A stretch of DNA of 64,000 nt from Roseofilum acuticapitatum BLCC-M154 (GCF_030068475.1 NZ_JAQOSP010000066.1:1-64000), one strand, 5' to 3'; positions 1 to 9,574 are shown, counted from the stretch's first letter. Translations and numbers: made by a program. Notes: generated by a model not told the origin, from the letters alone.

Positions 1-371
1 ATCACTAAGGTCATGGGTTGATCCGGTGACAAAATTTCAATAATCCAATCTGGATGACGCTCAAAACGATTCGCAATTTCCCCCTCTTCATCCTTGGGCA
101 AATTGTCCCAGCGAATCACCGCAATATCCGGGACAATAGAGTGCCCAGCAAAAGTACAGCGCAATTCAGTTAAAGCATAAGCTAACTTATTAGGTTTTGC
201 CTGTTGATTAATAGAAGATGCAAGTTCAACCTGTAAAATACTATGTTTTCCTTGAGGCATAGGTTTTTGGGTTATTTCTCCATTGAAATATTCACGAGCA
301 GGTTTGGTTTCTGGCAGTGTCAAAAAATGGTCTAAGCTAATCGCTTGGGGAGGGTCTACTGTTGCAATCAT
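1..371 (-). CDS. Uma2 family endonuclease (DUF820), C-terminus outside window
   Basis: The gene starts at ATG 371 on the minus strand and runs off the left edge, so only about 123 residues are visible. The PD-(D/E)xK-like core of the Uma2 family shows as VPDIAVIRWD followed by HPDWIIEILSPDQ. Family members are found in many copies in cyanobacteria; their physiological role is unsettled. The neighbouring hpnA-like gene lies just downstream on the left-to-right map and is read toward this gene's start, with 2 bp between its stop and this ATG. The family call is secure; the function is only a putative nuclease. Confidence 0.85.
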   Translation of the reverse strand, partial: MIATVDPPQAISLDHFLTLPETKPAREYFNGEITQKPMPQGKHSILQVELASSINQQAKPNKLAYALTELRCTFAGHSIVPDIAVIRWDNLPKDEEGEIANRFERHPDWIIEILSPDQPMTLV

Positions 372-373
372 GG

Positions 374-1357
374 TTAATTTTTAATTGTTAATTGTTCATA
401 CCATTTTACTGCATCCTGAATTGCACCCTTAATATCCGACTGAGGTAAACCCAATTCTCGGACGGCTTTAGAAGCGCTATAGTACATCGGATGTTGGGAC
501 ATACGCACCCCATCTAGGGGAACAGAGGGCGCTTTACCCAGGGGTGCGAGTAGGGTTTCATCGAGCCAAGCAACGGTCAGAGGAAGCCATAGAGGAACAG
601 TTTGGGTGGGTGCAGGAATACCCGTGATTTCTGCTAGATATTCGAGGAAGGTTTTTAGGGTGAGGTTTTGATTTCCGAGGATATAGCGATCGCCTCTTTT
701 CCCCTTTTCCAGTGCCAAAATATGCCCCTGAGCCACATCCCGCACATCGATAAAATTTAACCCCGTATCTACATAAGCAGGCATTTGCCTACGCAGAAAC
801 CGGACGATAATATCCCCTGTCGGAGTCGGTTTGCGATCCCAGGGGCCAATCGGCGTACTGGGATTAACAATGACAATATCTTGTCCCAGTTTAACGGCTT
901 TATGGGCTTCCTGTTCTGCTAGATATTTGGATTTTTTGTAAGCTCCAATCAGTTTATTCAGGGGGCTTTGATGGGTTTCATCAACAGGTTTTTGGGAGTC
1001 TCCCACACCAATGGCTGCCACAGAACTGGTATAAACTGTGCGTTCAATCCCTGCCTCACGAGCTGCCGCCAGTATCTTTTGTGTCCCCAATACATTCTCG
1101 TGATAAAGTGCTTTAGCATCTCTTTGCCAGAGGGAATAGAGCGCCCCACAATGAAACAGAACGTCACATCCAGCCATCTGCTGACTTAAATGGGGCGTAT
1201 GAAAATCCCCCACCACAGTTTCTATATCGAGTCCATGCAGATTATCCGTACAACTCTGGGGACGGACTAAGGCGCGAACTTGATAATTCTGGTCGAGGAG
1301 CGATCGCACCAAATTCGCCCCCACAAAACCCGTTCCCCCCGTCACAAATGCTTTCAT
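374..1357 (-). CDS. hpnA: HpnA-like NAD-dependent epimerase/reductase
   Basis: Predicted 327-residue extended SDR. The N-terminal Rossmann motif TGGTGFVG is at about residues 7-14, and the catalytic Tyr-x-x-x-Lys appears as YKKSK. The sequence resembles the hopanoid-associated sugar epimerase HpnA and dihydroflavonol reductase-like proteins; the true substrate is unknown. I chose ATG 1357 over TTG 1360 because ATG overlaps the upstream stop codon (TGATG), which indicates translational coupling to the membrane protein gene before it. No other hopanoid gene is visible nearby, so the hopanoid role is inferred from family resemblance alone. Confidence 0.75.
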   Translation of the reverse strand: MKAFVTGGTGFVGANLVRSLLDQNYQVRALVRPQSCTDNLHGLDIETVVGDFHTPHLSQQMAGCDVLFHCGALYSLWQRDAKALYHENVLGTQKILAAAREAGIERTVYTSSVAAIGVGDSQKPVDETHQSPLNKLIGAYKKSKYLAEQEAHKAVKLGQDIVIVNPSTPIGPWDRKPTPTGDIIVRFLRRQMPAYVDTGLNFIDVRDVAQGHILALEKGKRGDRYILGNQNLTLKTFLEYLAEITGIPAPTQTVPLWLPLTVAWLDETLLAPLGKAPSVPLDGVRMSQHPMYYSASKAVRELGLPQSDIKGAIQDAVKWYEQLTIKN

Positions 1358-2709
1358 CAAAAATCCACCAAATTCTCCTCAACTCCCTGTTCTTTCAGCC
1401 AGGCGATCGCCCCTTCCGGCCCATCCTGGGCCCGTCGTAACAGCGCCCCCCAAGTCAGAACTGCCTTCTGCTCCGGATCAACGGCGATCGCCCCCTTAAT
1501 CCGATTCCACAACCCCCCCCTATCCGTCGCCAACAAGCGATCGATTTCCTCCCGACTCTCCGAAGCCTTATAAATCTCCAACGCCTCATCCCAGCGCCCA
1601 TCAACGATCCGCGTTAACACTTGCTGACTCGGAGAAGCCCAAGATTGCTTCCCATTATGGGCACTCAAATAAGCATGACGGTTAATCAACTCCCATTGTC
1701 CTTGAATATCCACCGACCATCCCGGCTGATTCCACAAACCGTGCAACCGTTCCTTTGCCGGAGTCCATAACCCACTTTTTGCCAACTGCATCGCCTCCGT
1801 ATATTCAGAAGCCTTTAAAAGAGAGCGATCCAGAGAAATCGGTTGCAACTCCACAGGAGCCGGTAAAAACGTCCTCGGCTGTAGTTGATACATCTCAAAC
1901 CGAGGCTCTAAACCCACCGTCTGATTCACCGTCAAAAACGGCTGTTTTGGCCACTTCGGATGCTTCGACCACACCGGCAACTCATTGGCTGGACTCGTCC
2001 AACTCGCAAACGACGACACATAGGTAGTTTTCGGATTGTAATAAATCATCTGACCATAGAGAATCTCTTTTCCCTCCCTCGTCACCGTCCCCGTCAAATT
2101 CACCCACTGGGCCGACTCACTATTGACTAGAGCGCCATTACTCCACTTGAGACCCGTCAACGGTAGCGGTTCATTCGAGTGTTCCGTTTCTAAGTTCAAA
2201 GGCTTGAGAACCAATGCTTCTGTTGGGGACTCGATCTCCAATTGATTAATAAACTGATAGACCGGTTTTTCCCGCTCAAACGGCTCTGGATCGCTAATAT
2301 AGCGATAAACTCTTAACTGATCGATATACTGACAAGTCGGAGATCCGGGAGCCTCCGATTGACACCCCTGACGATGGGCAAAAATCGGCAGCATGATATC
2401 TCTATAGGGGCCCACCTTCATCTCCAAGGCATAACCGGGAGTGTAACCCGATTGAATCAGTTTTTCCTCAATTTCATCTAAGGTTTGCAGAGACCGGCGA
2501 TTCATTTCCCCCAACTGGGTCGTTTTCGGTAAATATTGATTCACCCAAATGAGAGCATCTGGATTAACCATCAATCTGAACGCGATCCAGACTCCACCGA
2601 CTACACTACTAAGTCCCAAGATCAACACAATCAGGCCAAAGATGGCCTGTAGGGAAGAAGGCCGTCTAGGGTCTCTTTCCGAAAATACGCTTCCTGTATC
2701 CTCATTCAT
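1357..2709 (-). CDS. conserved membrane-anchored hypothetical protein
   Basis: 450 residues that I do not recognise by function. A short charged N-terminus is followed by one strong hydrophobic segment at about residues 23-47, and the remaining 400 residues are hydrophilic. This fits a single-pass protein with a large soluble domain. The middle contains an alternating polar, beta-like stretch, and the C-terminal third is rich in Trp, Leu and Ala, resembling a helical repeat. It is coupled to the hpnA-like gene by a 1-bp stop/start overlap, so the two are probably cotranscribed. The style is that of a cyanobacterium-specific conserved protein. Confidence 0.7.
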   Translation of the reverse strand: MNEDTGSVFSERDPRRPSSLQAIFGLIVLILGLSSVVGGVWIAFRLMVNPDALIWVNQYLPKTTQLGEMNRRSLQTLDEIEEKLIQSGYTPGYALEMKVGPYRDIMLPIFAHRQGCQSEAPGSPTCQYIDQLRVYRYISDPEPFEREKPVYQFINQLEIESPTEALVLKPLNLETEHSNEPLPLTGLKWSNGALVNSESAQWVNLTGTVTREGKEILYGQMIYYNPKTTYVSSFASWTSPANELPVWSKHPKWPKQPFLTVNQTVGLEPRFEMYQLQPRTFLPAPVELQPISLDRSLLKASEYTEAMQLAKSGLWTPAKERLHGLWNQPGWSVDIQGQWELINRHAYLSAHNGKQSWASPSQQVLTRIVDGRWDEALEIYKASESREEIDRLLATDRGGLWNRIKGAIAVDPEQKAVLTWGALLRRAQDGPEGAIAWLKEQGVEENLVDF

Positions 2710-2752
2710 AGCTTTTCAGTGCAGATCAATCGGACTATCTTTATGATTAAGA

Positions 2753-3973
2753 TTAACCTTGAGTAGCAGTAAGGAGCGCTTGTTCATAACGCATACCTAC
2801 CCGTTCCCAAGTGTACTCCTGTTCAATGAACTCTCGCCCATTACGGGACAGTTTTTTTCTTAAAGGCGGATTTTCAAACAAACGACTAATATTAACCACA
2901 TAATCTTCTAGGGTATTCGCTCGCAGGGCCCGTTGGGGAATTTCTGGCCCATCGACCGCTAAACCCTCCAAAGCGCGATCGCTCGCTACCAGTGGAATAC
3001 CCGTAGCCATAGCTTCCAGGGTCTTATTCTTCATTCCCAAACCCTGACGAATAGGAATCACACAAACCGTCGCGCTCTGCAAATATTCCACCAGAGAAGG
3101 AACTTCTCCTGTAACGGTGATTCCTGGATTATCCCCCAGAGCGCTTACTTCCCCTACAGGTCTAGCACCAACCAGCATCAGGGAGACCTCTGGATAGCGA
3201 TTTTGCAGTTGAGGAAATACTTCTAAACTTAAAAACTGGGCCGCATCAATATTGATGGGATCATCCATTGCTCCCATAAACACCAATTGATAGCCGCCCG
3301 GATCTTCAGTACGCTTAGAAAACAAGTTTAAATCCACACCATTGCCAATGACACTAATGCGGCTTTCTGAATTGATCTCCAGGAGAGTCCGTTTATCCTC
3401 AGCCGTCATCACCACTAGATGGCGAAACTTACTGGTATAGCGCTTTTCATACTGTCGCAATAACGGTAAACTCATTTGATCTCGCACTTGATTGGGCGAA
3501 GTTTTGGTTTCTAATTGATTTTTATGGGTGCGATACACTGAGTTATGAATATTCGCCAGGGTTCCATAATGATTTTGCCACTCTGGACGCACATAAATTT
3601 CATTGACTCGATGCTCGCAGGCGATCAGATCAAAGCTTCCCGCAGCAACCGCTCCATCTATCCACTCTTGCATGGGTTCGGAAAAAATCGCTTTCACATG
3701 AGCAGGGGTTCCCTGTTGAAAGAAGTCTTGGAAGCGTTTCAAGGTGGATAACTTTCCAGAAGGGGGTTCTGGAGGACGGGGAAAGACAACTAACTCATGG
3801 ACATACTCGCGTAAGGCTTCAAGGTCTGTATCACTGACTGCTTCCGTCTGTTGGGTGACTAGGGTGATAGAATGATTTCGACTTAAATATTGCAGTAAAT
3901 GAAAAGTTCTCATCTGTGTTCTCCCTTCTGTGGGAGGATAAGGAAAGGTGACAGAGAGCATTAAAATTTTCAT
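2753..3973 (-). CDS. GT4-type glycosyltransferase
   Basis: 406 residues starting MKILMLSVTFPYPPTEG, typical of GT-B retaining glycosyltransferases. The C-terminal nucleotide-sugar half has LVFMGAMDDPINIDAAQFL, the GARPVGEVSALGDNPGITVTG region, and the acidic-Gly motif GLGMKNKTLEAMATGIPLVAS that contacts the donor. The layout resembles the sugar transferases of exosortase/PEP-CTERM clusters. The acceptor is unknown; cell-surface polysaccharide or glycolipid is likely. The gap to the preceding gene is 43 bp, so an operon with the membrane protein and hpnA-like genes is plausible. Confidence 0.8.
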   Translation of the reverse strand: MKILMLSVTFPYPPTEGRTQMRTFHLLQYLSRNHSITLVTQQTEAVSDTDLEALREYVHELVVFPRPPEPPSGKLSTLKRFQDFFQQGTPAHVKAIFSEPMQEWIDGAVAAGSFDLIACEHRVNEIYVRPEWQNHYGTLANIHNSVYRTHKNQLETKTSPNQVRDQMSLPLLRQYEKRYTSKFRHLVVMTAEDKRTLLEINSESRISVIGNGVDLNLFSKRTEDPGGYQLVFMGAMDDPINIDAAQFLSLEVFPQLQNRYPEVSLMLVGARPVGEVSALGDNPGITVTGEVPSLVEYLQSATVCVIPIRQGLGMKNKTLEAMATGIPLVASDRALEGLAVDGPEIPQRALRANTLEDYVVNISRLFENPPLRKKLSRNGREFIEQEYTWERVGMRYEQALLTATQG

Positions 3974-4080
3974 TGTTTTTTAATAGTGATATTCAATGCT
4001 ATCTATTATTCATCATCTCTGATGAAGCATCAATATTTGTCGAATCTTGCAGAGGCTGATCTTAATTCTTACCCTTAAGT

Positions 4081-5337
4081 ATGGCTCGATTTCTACACCT
4101 GTCAGATGTTCATTTGGGATTCGATCGCTACGAGAATGCAGAGCGGACGAAGGATTTCTTTTTTGCGTTTCAGGATGCTCTGGAGAAATATGCGATCGCC
4201 GAATCGGTGGATTTTGTCATCATTGCCGGAGACTTATTCGAGCATCGCCAGATTTTACCGGCAACCCTGAACCAGGCTCAGATTGGTCTAGAATTGCTGC
4301 AAAGGGCGAATATTCCGGTTTTGGCGATCGAAGGGAATCATGATAATCTCCCCTACGGCACTAGAACCAGTTGGCTGCGCTATCTGTCTGATAGTGGGTT
4401 ACTGATTTTACTCGAACCCAATGCCCAACAAACCTACGATCGCTGGACTCCGGAAACACGACAGGGAGGTTATATCGATCTGCCTTGTGATGTGAGGGTG
4501 ATTGGATCTCGCTGGTATGGTGCTTCTGCTCCGAAAGCGATTCTTCAGTTGGCAGAGTCAATTCAAAAGTTGCCCACTCCCCCGACTTATCAGATCATGT
4601 TATTTCATCATGGTTTAGAAGGACAAATTTCTCGCTATTCGGGGGCACTCAAATATGAGGAGTTACAACCGCTCAAGGATGCGGGAATTGATTACTTGGC
4701 TTTGGGTCATATTCATAAACAGTATACGGCCGAAGGATGGATTTTTAATCCTGGCTCTACAGAAGCTAATAGTATTGCTGAGGGACAAGATCAAAACCCT
4801 AGGGGAGTGTATTTAGTCACTCTAGAGAATGGGGAAATTAACGCCGAATTAAAGCGAGATTATTATCAGCGACCGATTATCCGTCTTAAGTTAAAGGTGA
4901 ATAAGGAGCAAACGCAAGAGGAGGTCGAAGAAGTGGCGGTGGAGAAGGTGAGTAAGGAAAAAGACCAGATGAGGGGGGCGATCGTGGAGTTGCGAATTGA
5001 GGGACAATTGGGCTTTAACCGCTTAGATATTAATGTCCGTCAATTACGGCAAAAATTACATCAAAAAAGTGAAGCCCTGATTTTCTTGCTCAAATATGAA
5101 GTCACCGGAACTGAATATGAAAGTCCCTTTCCCAAAGGTGGAGAACCCCCCAAACGGGAAGAGATTGAACAACAGGTTTTTGAGGATTTACTCAGCGCCA
5201 ATACCAATTATCAGCATCAAGCCGAACCTCTAGCAAAAGGCTTAAGAGTGCTGAAAGAACAGATTTTAGAGAGCGAACATCCCTCGGTTCTCTATCAGTT
5301 TATTGAGCAACTGTTGACCGAGGAAGAATCCTCATAA
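4081..5337 (+). CDS. sbcD: SbcD/Mre11-family DNA repair exonuclease
   Basis: 418-residue calcineurin-like phosphoesterase. The metal ligands appear in order: LSDVHLGFDRY (residues 7-17), AGDLFEH, EGNHDNLPYG, then LFHHGLEG and LALGHIHK. This is the Mre11/SbcD double-strand-end nuclease signature. The C-terminal region carries the usual capping domain and an acidic KEQTQEEVEEVAVEKV stretch. It would work with an SbcC-type ATPase, which is not in this window. The 3' end overlaps the convergent bioD gene by 6 bp. Confidence 0.85.
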   Translation: MARFLHLSDVHLGFDRYENAERTKDFFFAFQDALEKYAIAESVDFVIIAGDLFEHRQILPATLNQAQIGLELLQRANIPVLAIEGNHDNLPYGTRTSWLRYLSDSGLLILLEPNAQQTYDRWTPETRQGGYIDLPCDVRVIGSRWYGASAPKAILQLAESIQKLPTPPTYQIMLFHHGLEGQISRYSGALKYEELQPLKDAGIDYLALGHIHKQYTAEGWIFNPGSTEANSIAEGQDQNPRGVYLVTLENGEINAELKRDYYQRPIIRLKLKVNKEQTQEEVEEVAVEKVSKEKDQMRGAIVELRIEGQLGFNRLDINVRQLRQKLHQKSEALIFLLKYEVTGTEYESPFPKGGEPPKREEIEQQVFEDLLSANTNYQHQAEPLAKGLRVLKEQILESEHPSVLYQFIEQLLTEEESS

Positions 5338-6042
5338 ATGGGCCATAGGAGCCGCAATTTTTAACGGATTAAAAAGTCGCTCTAAGTCAAGATTAGCGGC
5401 TGCTTGAGTCAGTTTCTTGACATCTCTGGGGTTGTCTAAGTAGGGGAGTGTGCCCAGAATCGGCATTTGCGTCAGGGACTCGATCAGGTCAATGGGGGCC
5501 CAGTGTTCCTGTTCCGTGGGGGTGCAGGGACGGGTGCAGTTGAGTACCAGTCCGATCAGGGGGACGCGATATTGACGAGCGAGGGCAACATTAGCGACGG
5601 TTTGGGCGATCGCCCCCAACTTCACCGGAACCACCAACACCGTCGGTAATTTCCAATCTCTCGCTAAGTCGGCAATGACCAACTCATGGGTAATCGGCGA
5701 ACCCAGACCCCCCAAACCTTCCACCAGCACCCACTCTTTGCTCTCCTGAAGCCTAGTAAACGCCTGCCATATAGGGGCAAGGTCAATGATTCTATTCTCC
5801 ACTTCTGCGGCGATCGGAGGGGCTACAGGGGTTTGCAGATAGAGAGGAGTAATCGATTCTGGAGACTGGTCGAGGGTGAATAAATCGAGATAAAGTTCCA
5901 GATCTCCCACCCCAGATTGAATCGGTTTCATCACCCCCAGGGAGCGGTCTTTATAGTAGGTTTGCCAATAAGCAATCAGGGCTGTCGTTAAGACACTTTT
6001 GCCCGTTTCCGTATCCGTTCCTGTAATTAGTAGACTTTTCAT
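5332..6042 (-). CDS. bioD: dethiobiotin synthase
   Basis: 236 residues. BioD carboxylates 7,8-diaminononanoate with ATP to close the dethiobiotin ring in biotin synthesis. The P-loop TGTDTETGKSV is at residues 7-17, the VMKPIQSG substrate loop at about 38-45, and the glycine-rich VEGLGGLGSPI motif at about 108-118, all standard for BioD. No other biotin gene is adjacent, so the gene is isolated as is common in cyanobacteria. Its stop overlaps the 3' end of the convergent sbcD gene. Confidence 0.92.
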   Translation of the reverse strand: MKSLLITGTDTETGKSVLTTALIAYWQTYYKDRSLGVMKPIQSGVGDLELYLDLFTLDQSPESITPLYLQTPVAPPIAAEVENRIIDLAPIWQAFTRLQESKEWVLVEGLGGLGSPITHELVIADLARDWKLPTVLVVPVKLGAIAQTVANVALARQYRVPLIGLVLNCTRPCTPTEQEHWAPIDLIESLTQMPILGTLPYLDNPRDVKKLTQAAANLDLERLFNPLKIAAPMAHL

Positions 6043-6157
6043 GAGTTAGAGGTTAATTGAAGAAAGTTAGGGATTCTACAGAAATAAAATCTATGATTGA
6101 CTCTTCAAAAAGGATATATTATAATATTATCATTTAATCTAACACCTTTTTTATCTA

Positions 6158-6799
6158 ATGTTGTTAGAATTCAACCCCCTCAAAATCCAAGCTGGCCAGC
6201 AAATCTTGCTAAACAATGTGAGCTGGCAGCAATTAGACCACTTTTTAACTGAATTTGGCGAACATCCTGCTGTCAGGCTGTCTTATAGTCATGGGTTATT
6301 AGAAATAATGGTTCCTCTCCCAGAACATGAAAAAGCCAAAGAAATCATTGGCGATATGGTCAAAATCCTACTGAACGAACAGGGGAGAAATTATGAATCG
6401 TTAGGGTCAACCACCTTAAAAAATGCCCAAATGACTCAAGCAGTTGAACCGGATGCCTGTTTTTATATTCAAAATCAAGCAGCAATTATTGGCAAAGAGC
6501 GACTCGATTTGACCCTTGACCCCCCTCCTGATTTAGCCATAGAAATCGATCTGACTTCTCGAACTCGCTTAGAACATTATCAACGTTTAGGGGTACTAGA
6601 ACTCTGGCGCTATTCCTCCAATGGATTAGAAATTCATCTCTTACAAGGTGGACAGTATATTACCTCAGAGCAAAGTCCCACATTTCCCAACATTCCCATT
6701 ATTAAATGGGTAAATCAATCTGTCGAGGAAAGTAAAGTATCGGGGAGTAGTCAAGCCCTGCAAATGTTTAGGAATTGGGTCAAGACATTAGAATTCTAA
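6158..6799 (+). CDS. Uma2 family endonuclease (DUF820)
   Basis: 213 residues with the Uma2 fold: GLLEIMVPLPEHEKAKEIIG near residue 48, EPDACFYI in the middle, then DPPPDLAIEIDLTSRT, which holds the Asp/Glu residues of the PD-(D/E)xK centre, and LGVLELWRY. It is the second Uma2 gene in the window, full length for the family. AT-rich DNA precedes the start at 6158. The 3' end overlaps the convergent DUF433 gene by 20 bp, a tight tail-to-tail arrangement that may give antisense pairing of the two mRNAs. Confidence 0.85.
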   Translation: MLLEFNPLKIQAGQQILLNNVSWQQLDHFLTEFGEHPAVRLSYSHGLLEIMVPLPEHEKAKEIIGDMVKILLNEQGRNYESLGSTTLKNAQMTQAVEPDACFYIQNQAAIIGKERLDLTLDPPPDLAIEIDLTSRTRLEHYQRLGVLELWRYSSNGLEIHLLQGGQYITSEQSPTFPNIPIIKWVNQSVEESKVSGSSQALQMFRNWVKTLEF

Positions 6800-7112
6800 C
6801 TTCGGCTTTTGCTTTCAATTGTCGAAATCTCTGTCGTGCAGGAGAAGGATTCTGTTGTTGCGCTTCTCGTTGTTGACGACAAAACTCTAGCCAATCTGCC
6901 AAGTAAGCACTCACCTCTTCTTTGTGGTGTAAATAGTAAAGAATAGTGGCATAAACCTCTTCTAGGGTAATGGTTTCAAATTGTTGGGCAATTTCTTCGG
7001 CAGTTTTGGCGCGGTAAATATACTCGTAAAGAACGCTTTCGATACCGATGCGACTGCCCTTGATGCGGATATCATCAGGGGCAAGAAAATTGAAGTAGTC
7101 CCGAATTTGCAT
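6780..7112 (-). CDS. DUF433 domain protein (VapB45-like antitoxin), orphan
   Basis: 110 residues from ATG 7112 (a TTG lies two codons upstream). The DUF433 core is IRIKGSRIGIESVLYEYIYRAKTAEEIAQQFETITLEEVYATILYY, a winged-helix antitoxin-like domain, followed by a Gln/Arg-rich tail. DUF433 proteins usually pair with a DUF5615 PIN-like toxin, as at 10974-11532, but no such partner is next to this copy. It may be a solitary regulator or a leftover antitoxin. Confidence 0.75.
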   Translation of the reverse strand: MQIRDYFNFLAPDDIRIKGSRIGIESVLYEYIYRAKTAEEIAQQFETITLEEVYATILYYLHHKEEVSAYLADWLEFCRQQREAQQQNPSPARQRFRQLKAKAEVRILMS

Positions 7113-7194
7113 AGTCAATCAAGCCGTTTCAGTGTTTTTAGAATAATCAACTTTTAATCCTGTGATTAAATCCCCCCATTTCCCCATCTTCCTA

Positions 7195-8718
7195 TCACCC
7201 AATGCCCAAGCGCCCGGCTAAACTGGGGGTTAAAGGCATGAGGGTAGCAATCATTAAAAATAGAGCTAAAAGAGCTAGAGCAGCGCGAGCATCATTGGGT
7301 TCTGTAATTTCATTGGAACTGGGTCGTTCTAGATCCCGTTGTAGGACTAAAATAACGATCACCCAATACAATGCCAAAGGAGTCACAAAAGAGGCAAACC
7401 CCAACACAATTAAAGTGGCGATGGTCGTAATTCCGGCAATTTTGCGTCCGTAAATCGCTTGTACCATGCGCCCCCCATCCAATTGACCCGCAGGCATCAG
7501 GTTAATGGCACTGAGAACTAAACCTAACCATCCCATCAAGGTTAAAGGATGCACATCCACCAAGGAATTTTGCAGCACATCCCCTAAAATTCCCCGTGCT
7601 AAAGTTCCCACTAAAACTGAGCCTTGGAAAAATTGGGAGGGAATTTGAAATAGACTACCGGGATGGGATAAAGATAAACCCAAAATTAACAGAAATAGGG
7701 ATAATAAACCCCCTGCTGCTGGCCCCGCGAAGGCAATATCAAACAGGACGCTACGGTTGGGTAAGATAGATTCAAACCGGGTAATTGCGCCAAAGGAACC
7801 GACTTGCCAGGTGGGGAGGAAAAAAGGGAAACTGAGGCGAACTTGGTATTTTTGCGCCATCCAGCGATGGCCCAACTCATGGGCTAATAATATCACCCAC
7901 AGACCAATGGCGATCGGCATGGCTTCCGGCCATCTTGACCATTCGCTGAACCAGTCAAAGCCTTGAAAAATGCCCCCCGCTTCTAAACTGGTGGCAATGG
8001 TGGCAAGTCCTAACCCTGCTGCTAAGGCCTTTTGCCCCAAGTTGAGGGGTTGGGGGTCTTGGCTTTGGGGCAGTACGATCGCCACAGGCTTATTATCCGG
8101 CCCTATCACTAAGAATAACCGATAGCGATCGCCCACCCGCTCCTTTAACCGCTCCGAAAGCTTCTCATAGGCCATATCCGGGTCACCCCGTAAATTCCCC
8201 TTAAAAATCGCCCCTTCCTGATACGGCAAGGTTTCCGTCAAAAAATAAGTATCGATGCCAAAAATTTCCTTAATCTGGTTCAACTCCTCTGCGGGGATAC
8301 CCATGGGTTCTGAAGACACCATCGAAGGCATTTCTCCCGTCTGAGCAGCAAACGCTTGGTCTTGCTCCTCCCTCTGTTTTAGGCGCTCTGCCACCTGTTG
8401 ACGCAACAGCTCATCCTGTCCCGATACTCGCAACTGCCTACCCAAGAAAATATAAATCGCCGTTGAACCTAGCAGCAAAAACAAAATTCCCGCCAGGTTG
8501 AGATAAATTCCCAGGGAAAACAGCCCAAAAAACAACAACCAGGGAACCATCAGCACCACGGACTGCAACCAAGCCAGGATTCCCAACCTACCATAGGGAC
8601 GAGCGCGTTGAAAGCCCCAAAACAAGATGCCCAGGGCAATCAGTAAGATCAAGAATGTGAGGGAATTGTTGGATATGGCAGACATCATAGAGGAATTGCA
8701 GATGAAACAGAATGCCAT
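7195..8718 (-). CDS. site-2 protease family (M50) membrane metalloprotease, EGY-like
   Basis: Up to 507 residues. Intramembrane zinc protease: the metal-binding HELGH lies in VILLAHELGHRWMA at about residue 283, and the second ligand motif is NLMPAGQLDGGRM. Several hydrophobic segments lie at the N-terminus and in the C-terminal half, with a soluble charged region at about residues 95-210. The arrangement matches the EGY group shared by cyanobacteria and chloroplasts. The start at 8718 gives the longest form; ATG 8688 or 8685 (MMSAIS) agrees better with the usual N-terminus. It lies about 440 bp from the DUF433 gene at 9158, across the minisatellite. Confidence 0.85.
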   Translation of the reverse strand: MAFCFICNSSMMSAISNNSLTFLILLIALGILFWGFQRARPYGRLGILAWLQSVVLMVPWLLFFGLFSLGIYLNLAGILFLLLGSTAIYIFLGRQLRVSGQDELLRQQVAERLKQREEQDQAFAAQTGEMPSMVSSEPMGIPAEELNQIKEIFGIDTYFLTETLPYQEGAIFKGNLRGDPDMAYEKLSERLKERVGDRYRLFLVIGPDNKPVAIVLPQSQDPQPLNLGQKALAAGLGLATIATSLEAGGIFQGFDWFSEWSRWPEAMPIAIGLWVILLAHELGHRWMAQKYQVRLSFPFFLPTWQVGSFGAITRFESILPNRSVLFDIAFAGPAAGGLLSLFLLILGLSLSHPGSLFQIPSQFFQGSVLVGTLARGILGDVLQNSLVDVHPLTLMGWLGLVLSAINLMPAGQLDGGRMVQAIYGRKIAGITTIATLIVLGFASFVTPLALYWVIVILVLQRDLERPSSNEITEPNDARAALALLALFLMIATLMPLTPSLAGRLGIG

Positions 8719-8906
8719 ACCTTAGCCCAGAAAGCCAAGGGATAGCTGAAGGTAATTATACCAGTGGAGAGGGGCGTGTTGATAGTTGACCGTAAACTTA
8801 TCATCAAGACTTACGCATTACATCTATCCGTAGTGGATTGTTTCAGCTAATTTGGTGCTTTAGGAATGCGTAGCGTAGCGTGTCCGCAGGACAAACGTCT
8901 CGCTCG

Positions 8907-9098
8907 CTAGAGAAACCAGCGAGCGAGATGCTAGAGAAACCAGCGAGCAAGATGCTAGAGAAACCAGCGAGCAAGATGCTAGAGAAACCAGCGAGCAAGA
9001 TGCTAGAGAAACCAGCGAGCGAGATGCTAGAGAAACCAGCGAGCAAGATGCTAGAGAAACCAGCGAGCAAGATGCTAGAGAAACCAGCGAGCAAGATG
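8907..9098. repeat. 24-bp minisatellite, eight tandem copies
   Basis: Eight head-to-tail copies of a 24-bp unit beginning CTAGAGAAACCAGCGAGC and ending RAGATG, nearly identical except for an A/G at one position. Because 24 is a multiple of 3, long open frames appear on both strands; these are by-products and not genes. The last unit runs into GCGAGC-AAGAT-GCTCGC followed by ACTCCT (9087-9109), a dispersed hairpin repeat of this genome, so the minisatellite seems to have grown from one copy of that element. Confidence 0.95.
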
Positions 9099-9157
9099 CT
9101 CGCACTCCTCATAGCTATCCCAATTGTAATCGACCAAAAATTTCATTATTTTTCAGA

Positions 9158-9523
9158 TTAATGTTTGGCTTTTTGCTCCTCAAGTTTTTTCCATAAATGT
9201 TCCTTACCAGGTGCGCGAGAATGGGCAGATATTCGCGCAAAATACTCTCGATTTCGCTCTTCCCAGTATTGACGAATTTCTTCTCTAGTTTTCAGCACTT
9301 CCTGATACTCGGCTTCGACTTCATCGCGATAACATTCCAGATAAGACAAAGCGCCATCGATTTGTTCCTGACTCAAGTTAAACTTATCGCGGATTAATTT
9401 CGGTGGATACTCTAGCTTTAGAAAATCCAAAATATCATACAGCGTAATTCGGCTGCCTTTAAGGGTTAATCCACGCTCTGTGCGAATAATCATCTCTTGT
9501 GTTTCTGAAGTCTGAGTAATCAT
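9158..9523 (-). CDS. DUF433 domain protein
   Basis: 121 residues. The DUF433 motif is ERGLTLKGSRITLYDILDFL at about residues 16-35, followed by LIRDKFNLSQEQIDGALSYL and a highly charged helical tail (EVEAEYQEVLKTREEIRQYW). It is larger than a minimal VapB45-type antitoxin and has no adjacent DUF5615 toxin. It lies between the minisatellite and ribonuclease III. An antitoxin-like DNA-binding role is inferred from the family only. Confidence 0.75.
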   Translation of the reverse strand: MITQTSETQEMIIRTERGLTLKGSRITLYDILDFLKLEYPPKLIRDKFNLSQEQIDGALSYLECYRDEVEAEYQEVLKTREEIRQYWEERNREYFARISAHSRAPGKEHLWKKLEEQKAKH

Positions 9524-9574
9524 GAGCCTTAAAACAGATGGTATCTAAAATTATAGCCTAAAATGAAAGATGAA

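Noticed and set aside
8907-9098. Possible CRISPR array
   Set aside because: The units are contiguous and nearly identical, with no unique spacers and no cas genes.
8843-9161. Three overlapping ORFs of 81-93 codons on both strands
   Set aside because: They are translations of the 24-bp minisatellite, whose unit is a multiple of three; the peptides are simple repeats with no family.
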